Of a stretch of 15,248 nucleotides of DNA, positions 1-5,993 are shown piece after piece. Location of the stretch: assembly GCA_963992225.1 (NCBI GenBank), contig CAXDTK010000119.1:1-15248 (forward strand), written 5' to 3'. This DNA is from Pelomonas sp963992225. GTDB taxonomy: Bacteria; Pseudomonadota; Gammaproteobacteria; Burkholderiales; Burkholderiaceae_C. The position numbers were made by a program, and so were the translations under genes. The notes beneath the pieces were generated by a model, which was given only the letters and a program-made list of their open reading frames with translations, ran no database searches and was not told where the DNA came from. Numbering within the stretch: the stretch's first letter is position 1; each line of letters begins with the position of its first letter.

Positions 1-46
1 TACACCTAAGCCTTCGTCGGCAGCGTCAGATGTGTATAAGAGACAG
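1..46 (+). other. Illumina/Nextera adapter contamination
   Basis: This is synthetic library sequence, not genome. Bases 1-5 (TACAC) fit the end of the P5 flow-cell primer. Bases 6-13 (CTAAGCCT) fit a standard Nextera i5 index, the one I recall as S508/N508. Bases 14-27 are the read-1 tail TCGTCGGCAGCGTC, and bases 28-46 are the 19-bp Tn5 mosaic end AGATGTGTATAAGAGACAG. Reading frames through it give the tell-tale peptides SYTHLTLPT, MCIRDR and MYKRQ, which appear in contaminated database proteins. The genomic sequence begins at about base 47 and interrupts gspL. Confidence 0.97.
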
Positions 47-1265
47 GCTTGCCTTCGCTGGCATCGAGCTGCCAGCCTTCGCTTTGCAGCTGGGTGCGGA
101 AGTTGTCGACCTGGGGCGGGCTCCAGCCCTGGGCGGACAGCGTCAGCCGGCCGGGCTCGAAGGCCAGCGCCTCGGCCGGCGGGCGGTCCGCGGGCCAGGC
201 CGTGGCGGCCGCGGCCAGCAGGGCCTCGAAGTCCTGCTCGCCGATGCTGCCGGCCGCGGTGCGCAGCAGGTCCAGCTGCTTTTGCATCTGCACCGGCGCG
301 TCGAGGATGGCGCGCACCTGCGGGAAGGCGCCGGTCAGCGTGGTGGTGATGGCCTGGCGCCGCGCCGCGAGCTCGCGGTTCTGCTGCCAGGCCCACAGGT
401 TCAGGCCCACCAGCTGCACCAGCAGCAGCGCGGCCAGGCCCCAGCGCACCGGCTGCCAGGGCTTGCGCATCAGCGCGCGGCTGAACAGGCGCAGCGCACG
501 CACGCCGCGGGCGCGCGGCGCCATGTCGAACTGGCGCAGGTTCCAGGCGTTGTCGACCACCGCCAGCGCGCGCTGGGCCGGCGTCTGCACGCCCACCGAG
601 GTGCCCAGCCAGCGCTCGGCGCTGGTGGCGACGCCGGGCGTGGCCGTCCACAGCGCGGCATGCACCAGGCCGGCGGGGAAGAACTGGCGCGCCAGCCCGC
701 CCTGCAGCGGCAGCGTGGTCACGCCGTCGGCATGGCTCCAGCGCAGCGCGATGCCCTCTTCGCCCGCGCCGTGGGACTCGAAGAAATGCCCGCGCGGCAG
801 CTCGTCGGGCCAGGCCGGCGGCGCGACGCGGTCGACGAAGACATGGGCGGCGTCCAGGTGCGCCAGGTGTTCGGCCAGCCAGGGCCGCGACATCACGGCG
901 ACCCAGGCGGTGTCGCCGCCGACCGCGTCGGGCTCGACGGCGAAGTGCAGCAGCTCCGGGTCGTCCAGCACCAGCTCCTCCAGCTTGCCGGCCAGCGCGG
1001 CACGCATCTGGCGGCCGGCGCGCGGCAGGTCGATGCAGCGCCAGCTGATGTCGCATTCGGCGACCACGGCGATGACGCTGTCCGCGGCCGGCAGCGCGGT
1101 GGCGGCCGAGCGGCCCTCGCTGCTGATCTGGCGGCCGTCCGGGGTCAGCGCCCAGTCGTACTCGCGCGGCGCACCGGGGCGGGCCGCGTCCACCGCGGCG
1201 GGCGCGGCTCGGCCCAGCGCGCGCAGACGCGTCCGGGGGGGCAGGAACAGCAGCAGGGTGCTCAT
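47..1265 (-). CDS. gspL: Type II secretion system protein GspL (3' end missing)
   Basis: GspL is the bitopic inner-membrane protein that links the cytoplasmic secretion ATPase GspE to GspM and the pseudopilus. About 406 genomic residues are visible. They comprise an N-terminal cytoplasmic actin-like part (about 1-260, starting MSTLLLFLPPRTRLRAL), one membrane segment (about 274-292, WGLAALLLVQLVGLNLWAW) and the start of the periplasmic part. The natural C-terminus is missing: after ...LDASEGKP the frame enters adapter, so the trailing VSYTHLTLPTKA is artefactual. The ATG at 1265 lies 104 nt after the gspK stop, with no convincing Shine-Dalgarno. A TAGAAT hexamer at 1292-1287 could be a -10 box for an internal promoter, but no -35 is visible. 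The family call rests on sequence character plus its place after gspK. Confidence 0.9.
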
Positions 1266-1369
1266 AGGGGCAGGCAGGCGCGGCGCATTCTAGGAGTGGG
1301 CTGTGACGGAGCTGGCTGGAATCAAGGGCTTGCGGTGAAGATCTGTAGCGGCTTCCAGCTTCGGGCGAT

Positions 1370-2350
1370 TCAGCGGTCGACCAGCTGGCTGACGCGCTCG
1401 CGGGCGCGCACCACCATGGTCAGCCCCTGGCGCTCGATCAGCGAGCGCTGCTCCAGCTGGCGCTCGTCCAGCCGCAGCCGGCCGGTGACGATGAAGAAGG
1501 ACGAGTCCACCGCCGCGCGGGTGGCGTCCAGCTGCACGGTGGCGGGCAGGAAGCCGGCGGCCTCGTTGATGTTCTGCAGCGGCCGGCCCTTGCGGCCCTG
1601 CACCAGGCGCTCCGCGGACGCCAGGTCCACGCCGTCGAACAGCGCCGCGACCACCTCGCGCGGCGCGGTGTTCAGGTTCACCGGCGTCAGCCGCGGCAGC
1701 AGCACGACATAGGGCTGCAGCCGGGCCAGCGTGGCGGCGTCCAGCCCCAGCCAGGCGAGCTGGTCCAGCCCGGCGGGCTGCAGCGGGCCGCTCTCGCTGA
1801 CGGCCGCGCCGCTGGCCGGGCTGCTGGCGCCGCTGGCCGGCGCCGGGAAGGCCGCCCGCAGGCCGTTGATGATGACGGCCGCCGTGCCGGGCGGCGCGTT
1901 GACCTGGCTGCACAGCCGCTCCAGCACGCGCTGCTCCAGCGCCGGCACCTGCGGGCCGCCGAGCAGCGCGCGCAGGTTGTAGCGGCTCTGCGCGTCCTCG
2001 ATGCTGCCCGACAGGAAGGCCTCGGGGCCCTCGTCGCTGCTGGCGGCGGCGGTGTCGGCGGCCAGGAAGGTCGACAGCCGCGCCTCGGCCAGCGGCACGG
2101 CCCAGGGCTCGCCGAGGTGGTCCACCGTCTTGCTGCGGTTGCCCTTGGCGTCTTCCTGCAGGATCAGCCGCGCCCAGTCCAGCGCGCCCTGCAGGATCCA
2201 GGCGCTCTGCGCGCGGGCGCGGTCGGCGGCCTCGGTCTGCACCGCGCGGTACTGCTGCCACACCATGCCGGCCGCGAGGCTGGCGATCAGCGTGACGATG
2301 ATCATCGCGGTCAGCAGGGCTGCACCGCGTTGCGGGCGGGCGGCGGTCAT
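1370..2350 (-). CDS. gspK: Type II secretion minor pseudopilin GspK
   Basis: GspK is the large minor pseudopilin thought to cap the pseudopilus tip together with GspI and GspJ. The 326-residue product starts MTAARPQRG, then has the hydrophobic helix ALLTAMIIVTLIASLAAGM. Cleavage after Gly9 would put Thr, not Glu, at mature position 5, a known peculiarity of GspK among pseudopilins. Family motifs include EPWAVPL (about 81-87), SIEDAQSRYNLRALL (about 116-130) and the helix-hairpin-like TPVNLNTAPREV (about 222-233). An Ala/Ser/Pro-rich low-complexity stretch spans about 168-190. The start ATG at 2350 overlaps the gspJ stop as ATGA. A longer in-frame reading to 2806 exists, but it lies over gspJ and lacks pseudopilin character. 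Length is normal for the family. Confidence 0.93.
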   Translation of the reverse strand: MTAARPQRGAALLTAMIIVTLIASLAAGMVWQQYRAVQTEAADRARAQSAWILQGALDWARLILQEDAKGNRSKTVDHLGEPWAVPLAEARLSTFLAADTAAASSDEGPEAFLSGSIEDAQSRYNLRALLGGPQVPALEQRVLERLCSQVNAPPGTAAVIINGLRAAFPAPASGASSPASGAAVSESGPLQPAGLDQLAWLGLDAATLARLQPYVVLLPRLTPVNLNTAPREVVAALFDGVDLASAERLVQGRKGRPLQNINEAAGFLPATVQLDATRAAVDSSFFIVTGRLRLDERQLEQRSLIERQGLTMVVRARERVSQLVDR

Positions 2351-2973
2351 CGGACGGTGATTTCCAGCTGCCGCGTCAGCGTGCCGCTCAGGCCGCTGCC
2401 CTCGGCGAACTGCATCGCGATGCGCAGGCCCGACGGCGGCGCGTTGACGCTGTTGGGGTTGACCGGCCCGGCATTGGCGTTGGCCGCGTTGCCGGTGGAC
2501 TGGCAGTTGCTCCAGGCGTTGCCCCAGAAGCAGTACAGCTGCCAGCCCGCCACGCCGTCGAAGGCGCGCAGCGCCGGGTTGCGCTGGGCCAGCTGCTGCA
2601 GGCCGCGCTGGCGCTGGTCCTCCAGCTCCTGCACGGTGCGCAGCGGTGGGCTTTCCCAGCGCCACAGGCTGCCCTCGCGCAGGCTCCAGACGACCACGCT
2701 CAGGCCGGTTGGGGCCTGGCGCGTCAGCACCAGGTTGCCACCGTCGAAGGCCACCGGCGCCACCGGGCTGTGGCTGTCCTGCACGGCGCGCAGGTCCACC
2801 TCCCATTGCGCCAGCACGGTCTGCAGCCGCGCCGTGTTGGCCAGCCGGACCTGCGCGATCTCGCGGCTGCGCACCAGCGCGTCGATGCCGCGCCAGGCCA
2901 TGCCCGCCATCGTGGCCATGACCACCAGCGCCACCAGCACCTCGACCAGCGTGAAGCCGCGCGCCCGGGTCAC
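2347..2973 (-). CDS. gspJ: Type II secretion minor pseudopilin GspJ
   Basis: GspJ is a minor pseudopilin that joins GspI and GspK in the tip complex. I chose the GTG at 2973. It gives a short, ordinary leader (VTRARG) before the class III signal FTLVEVLVALVVMATMAGM with Glu at mature position 5. It also overlaps the gspI stop as GTGA, matching the junction style of its neighbours. The product is 208 residues. The mature domain carries the family's WQLYCFWGNAWSNC-like segment near residues 140-153; its two Cys could form a disulfide, although GspJ often has other residues there. An Asn/Ala-rich loop (NAANANAGPVNPNSVN) follows. The longer ATG reading from 3192 adds 73 Arg/Pro/Ala-rich residues over gspI and is rejected. 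Confidence 0.92.
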   Translation of the reverse strand: MTRARGFTLVEVLVALVVMATMAGMAWRGIDALVRSREIAQVRLANTARLQTVLAQWEVDLRAVQDSHSPVAPVAFDGGNLVLTRQAPTGLSVVVWSLREGSLWRWESPPLRTVQELEDQRQRGLQQLAQRNPALRAFDGVAGWQLYCFWGNAWSNCQSTGNAANANAGPVNPNSVNAPPSGLRIAMQFAEGSGLSGTLTRQLEITVR

Positions 2974-3335
2974 TGCAGCCGCCCGATGATGGTGGGCAGG
3001 CTCAGCACCGGCCGGCCCTGGTCGTCGGCCACGTCGGCCTCGACGCGGCGGAACAGCGGGTTGGGCGTCGGGCTGACGCGCAGCCTGCCGCTGTAGCTGC
3101 GGCCCAGCTGCTCGCAGGCGAACGGCGTCTCGCCGATGTCGGGGAACTGCTGGGTCAGCCGCAGCTCGGTCAGCAGGTTCTCGGCGCACCACTGCGCCGC
3201 GCTGACCTGGGCCAGGCGCTCGGCGTTGCCGGCCAGCGCGCCGGCCGCCTTGATGCCCGCGCCCAGCGCGATGGCGACGATGACGAGGGCCACGAGGACC
3301 TCGATCAGCGTGAAGCCCCGGCCCCGCGCGTTCAT
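2970..3335 (-). CDS. gspI: Type II secretion minor pseudopilin GspI
   Basis: GspI is the minor pseudopilin that nucleates the GspI-J-K tip complex. The 121-residue protein has the leader MNARGRG followed by FTLIEVLVALVIVAIALG, with Glu at mature position 5. The family segment AQWCAENLLTELRL lies near residues 46-59. Length is typical. The ATG at 3335 overlaps the gspH stop (ATGA), and its own stop overlaps the GTG of gspJ, so translational coupling across H-I-J-K is likely. A second Cys (FACEQL, about residue 74) could pair with the one in QWCAEN. Confidence 0.95.
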   Translation of the reverse strand: MNARGRGFTLIEVLVALVIVAIALGAGIKAAGALAGNAERLAQVSAAQWCAENLLTELRLTQQFPDIGETPFACEQLGRSYSGRLRVSPTPNPLFRRVEADVADDQGRPVLSLPTIIGRLQ

Positions 3336-3802
3336 GGCGCGGGCGTGACGACGTCGAACGCGGCCAGGCCGTCGGTGCCCAGCACGAGGCGCTGGCTGCC
3401 CAGCTGCAGCAGCACCCGCTGTGCCGGAATCACCGGCTCGGGCCCCAGCACCAGGCCGGGGTTGGTGGCGGTGGCGTTCTCGACCTGCACGGCCACCGGC
3501 TCGCCCAGCCAGCGCGAGGGCAGCTGCAGCGTGCGCGGCAGGCCGGTGAACTGGAAGTCCTCGCCGCTCTTGCCGGGCTTGGGAATCCAGCGCACCGCCA
3601 GGCCCGAGGCACGGCTTTCTGCCCGCGCGGCTTCCAGCAGCGCGGCCAGGCGCTGGGCTTCGCGCTGCAGCTGCAGCTCGGTGGGGTCGCGCAGCGCGAG
3701 CGAGATGGTGGCGCTGGTGATGGCGATCAACGCCACCACCACGAGCAACTCGATCAGCGTGAAGCCGCGGGGCTTACTGCCAGGAGCCGATGTCAGCGTC
3801 AC
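3332..3802 (-). CDS. gspH: Type II secretion minor pseudopilin GspH
   Basis: GspH is a minor pseudopilin of the secretion pseudopilus, FimT/GspH-like. The mature part starts FTLIELLVVVALIAITSATISLAL after a Gly and has Glu at position 5. It is followed by the usual helix with REAQRLAALLEAARAESRASG and a beta-rich C-terminal half. The start is uncertain. The GTG at 3802 gives a short leader (VTLTSAPGSKPRG), a GAGG a few bases upstream and a 29-nt overlap with gspG. The ATG at 3847 gives a 28-residue leader and a 74-nt overlap, also with a nearby GAGG. The GTG gives about 156 residues, the ATG 171. I prefer the GTG because pseudopilin leaders are normally short. Confidence 0.88.
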   Translation of the reverse strand: MTLTSAPGSKPRGFTLIELLVVVALIAITSATISLALRDPTELQLQREAQRLAALLEAARAESRASGLAVRWIPKPGKSGEDFQFTGLPRTLQLPSRWLGEPVAVQVENATATNPGLVLGPEPVIPAQRVLLQLGSQRLVLGTDGLAAFDVVTPAP

Positions 3803-4196
3803 GGCCCTCGCCGCCGGCGCGGCCGTCGGCGCCAAAGCTGTAGACATCGACCTCGCCCTTCACACCGGGGTTGGCGAACTGGTAGGGCTGGCCCCAGGGG
3901 TCGTTGGGCAGCTTCTCCAGGTAGGGCTTCCAGTTCGGCGGCGGCGTGCCGGCCGTGGGCTTCTGCACCAGCGCACCCAGGCCCTGCTCGGCGCTGGGGT
4001 AGCGCTGGTTGTCGAGCTTGTAGAGCTTGAGCGCCTGCATCAGGTTGTTGACGTCGGTGCGGGCCGCGGTGACGCGGGCGTCCTCGGCGCGGTCCAGCAC
4101 ATTGGGCACGACGAGGGCCGCGAGCACGCCGATGATGACGAGCACGACCAGCAGTTCGATCAGCGTGAAGCCGCGGTGGACGGGAGAACGGCGCAT
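3774..4196 (-). CDS. gspG: Type II secretion major pseudopilin GspG
   Basis: GspG polymerises into the type II secretion pseudopilus that pushes substrates through the outer-membrane secretin. The 140-residue reading has leader MRRSPVHRG, then FTLIELLVVLVIIGVLAALVVPNVL with Glu at mature position 5. The conserved stretch DVNNLMQALKLYKLDNQRYPS follows, then WGQPYQ, and the C-terminal loop FGADGRAGGEGRDADIGSW, whose acidic residues form the family's calcium site. The ATG at 4196 gives the normal leader length. In-frame ATGs at 4238 and 4241 would add 14-15 residues and nearly touch gspC. It is the first gene of the minus-strand gsp run in this window, divergent from gspC. Confidence 0.95.
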   Translation of the reverse strand: MRRSPVHRGFTLIELLVVLVIIGVLAALVVPNVLDRAEDARVTAARTDVNNLMQALKLYKLDNQRYPSAEQGLGALVQKPTAGTPPPNWKPYLEKLPNDPWGQPYQFANPGVKGEVDVYSFGADGRAGGEGRDADIGSWQ

Positions 4197-4250
4197 GGCG
4201 GGAGCGTGGAAGCGCGGAAGCTGCGGTGAGCGGGCCATCATAATGGTCCG
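4197..4250. promoter_or_regulatory. gspG/gspC divergent promoter region (candidate)
   Basis: Two genes diverge from this 54-bp gap, so promoters probably overlap here or lie inside the genes. On the minus strand TATGAT (4242-4237) is a good -10 hexamer about 40 nt upstream of the gspG ATG. On the plus strand the overlapping CATAAT (4239-4244) would place a transcript start at about the gspC ATG itself. No good -35 is visible for either. The assignment rests on hexamer likeness and geometry only. Confidence 0.35.
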
Positions 4251-4883
4251 ATGCTTGCACGATTCACGGCGTTCTCGGTGTGGCTGCTGCTGGGCGGCTC
4301 GGTGGCCTACTGGGGCCTGCAACTGCTGGCCCGCCCGCTGGCCATGCCGGCCTCGGTGATGCCGGCGGGCGATGCCCGGCCCACCCAGGTCGACCTGGGC
4401 CGGCTGCTGGGCGTGACGGCCCCCGATGCCGCGCCCGAGCCGGAGATCGCACCGTCCACGCGGCTGCGCCTGCTGGGCGTCGTCGCGCCCAGGAGCGCCC
4501 GCGCCGCCGAGGCCGGCGAGGGCGTGGCGCTGATCGAGGTGGATGGCGTGCCGCGCACGGTGCGCGTCGGCGCGGTGGTCGACGGCGAGCTGCGGCTGCT
4601 GCGCGTCGATGCCCGCAGCGCCAGCCTGGGCCGGGCCGGCCAGGCGCCCAGCCAGGTGCTGGAGATCGCGCCGCCCTCGGCCCCGGTGACCGGCTCGCTG
4701 CCGCCGGCCGCGCCGTCGCCGGTGGTGCTGGGCGGCAACCCGCCGGGCACGGTTGCGCAGATGCCGGGTGGCGCCGCCGGGCCGGTGGGCGTGCCGGCGA
4801 ATGCGCCGACCGCCTACGGCTTGCCGCTGGCCGCATCGGCGCCTGGCCAGCCGTCTCAGCCGAGCCAGCTGCAGCAGCGCTGA
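4251..4883 (+). CDS. gspC: Type II secretion system protein GspC (type II secretion protein N-like)
   Basis: GspC is the inner-membrane protein whose periplasmic homology region (HR) contacts the secretin GspD. The 210-residue product has a short cytoplasmic N-terminus, one membrane segment (about 7-26, AFSVWLLLGGSVAYWGLQLL) and an HR domain at about 65-130. The HR domain contains STRLRLLGVVAPRS, GVALIEVDGVPRTVRVGAVVDGELRLLRVDARSASL. The tail from about residue 140 is rich in Pro, Ala, Gly and Gln, and there is no PDZ or coiled-coil domain. The ATG at 4251 has no Shine-Dalgarno. The stop lies 4 nt from the stop of the converging cobT-like gene. Divergence from gspG is, as I recall, the arrangement seen in Burkholderia-type gsp clusters. 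Confidence 0.85.
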   Translation: MLARFTAFSVWLLLGGSVAYWGLQLLARPLAMPASVMPAGDARPTQVDLGRLLGVTAPDAAPEPEIAPSTRLRLLGVVAPRSARAAEAGEGVALIEVDGVPRTVRVGAVVDGELRLLRVDARSASLGRAGQAPSQVLEIAPPSAPVTGSLPPAAPSPVVLGGNPPGTVAQMPGGAAGPVGVPANAPTAYGLPLAASAPGQPSQPSQLQQR

Positions 4884-4887
4884 GTCG

Positions 4888-5961
4888 TCAGCTGCCCAGC
4901 GTGGGCAGCGCCGCACCGGGTTGCGGCCGGGTGGCCAGGCGGGCCTCGGCGACCTCGTGCAGGTCGGTCAGCAGCGCCGCCGCGGCGCGGATCATGGGCC
5001 AGGCGAGGGCCGCGCCGGTGCCGTCGGCGCTGTCCATGCCCAGCTCCAGCAGTGCCGACGCGTGGAACAGCGACAGCGCCTCGTCCAGCCCGCGGTGCAC
5101 ATGGCTGCGGCAGAACACCGCGTAGTCGGTGACCGGCGCGCAGATCAGCGAGGCCAGCTTGAGCGCGGCGCAGGCGGCGATGCCGTCCACGATGATGAGG
5201 CTGCGCTTGCTGGCCGCCACCAGCATCGCGCCCACCATGACGGCCAGCTCGTGGCCGCCGAACGCGGCCAGCAGGTCCATCGGCTCCTTGGCGTCGCGAT
5301 GGCGGGCCAGCGCGCCGTGCAGCACGCCCAGCACATGGTTCAGGTCGTCCTGGCGCATCGAGGGACCGGAGACGACGAAGTCGCGCACCGGCTGCTCGGC
5401 CAGGCGCGACAGGATCAGCGCCGCGCATTCGGCCGAGCCCTGGCCCATGCTGGCGCAGGCCAGCACGTTGCCGGGCAGGTTGTCGGCGATCTCCATGCCG
5501 ACGCGCACGCCGGCATGGGCCTGCTCCAGGCTCATCGCCTGGGCGGTGCGGGCGTTGCGCGTGCCGTGCGCCACCTTGCGCGCCAGCAGCCGCGCGTGCG
5601 GCGGCAGGTTCTCGGCCACGCCGCAGTCCACCACCGTGAGATGCAGACCCTGCAGCCGGGCGAAGACGGACACCGGCAGCTGGGCGTGCAAGGCCATCTG
5701 CACCTGGTCGCGGGTCGCGCGGCCCCATTGCGCACCGACGCCATCGACGACGATGCCGTGGTCGGCTGCGAACAGGCCCAACACCGGGTCGCGGAAGCGC
5801 GGCGTCAGGCTGTTCTGCACCAGGCCCAGCCGCACCGCCAGCGGCTCCAGCTCGCCGAGCCCGCCGGCGATGGAGGAGCGCCGGTCCACGCGTTCGCGCA
5901 GCGCCCTTTCGAGCTCGGGGTTGGCCGTGGGAGAGATCAGCGACTGTTGGGCAACGGTCAT
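4888..5961 (-). CDS. cobT: CobT-family nicotinate-nucleotide:dimethylbenzimidazole phosphoribosyltransferase, divergent active site
   Basis: Canonical CobT transfers the ribose phosphate of nicotinate mononucleotide to 5,6-dimethylbenzimidazole, activating the lower ligand of cobalamin in the cytoplasm. The 357-residue length and fold landmarks fit the family: LFAADHGIVVDGV (63-75), LTVVDCGVAENLP (108-120), LARKVAHGTRNARTAQAMSLEQA, GGHELAVMVGAMLVAAS (235-251), VDGIAACAALKLASL and SADGTGAALA (311-320). By eye, the usual GEGTGAA motif carrying the catalytic Glu (Glu317 in Salmonella) reads ADGTGAA here, with Asp313. The usual GEMGIGNTT motif reads ASMGQGSAE (170-178), and the GVS of the base pocket reads GVG. 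It may be an altered-specificity or non-cobalamin member. It lies 32 nt downstream of ilvA and is probably cotranscribed. No other cobalamin gene is in the window and no B12 riboswitch was noticed. Confidence 0.82.
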   Translation of the reverse strand: MTVAQQSLISPTANPELERALRERVDRRSSIAGGLGELEPLAVRLGLVQNSLTPRFRDPVLGLFAADHGIVVDGVGAQWGRATRDQVQMALHAQLPVSVFARLQGLHLTVVDCGVAENLPPHARLLARKVAHGTRNARTAQAMSLEQAHAGVRVGMEIADNLPGNVLACASMGQGSAECAALILSRLAEQPVRDFVVSGPSMRQDDLNHVLGVLHGALARHRDAKEPMDLLAAFGGHELAVMVGAMLVAASKRSLIIVDGIAACAALKLASLICAPVTDYAVFCRSHVHRGLDEALSLFHASALLELGMDSADGTGAALAWPMIRAAAALLTDLHEVAEARLATRPQPGAALPTLGS

Positions 5962-5993
5962 GGCTCGGGCGGATGCAAACCGCCGATTTCAAC

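Noticed and set aside
30..1712. 560-residue open frame on the plus strand across gspL and gspK
   Set aside because: It starts in adapter (MCIRDR...), is rich in Arg/Gly/Gln with no domain, and is the antisense shadow of two clear gsp genes in GC-rich DNA.
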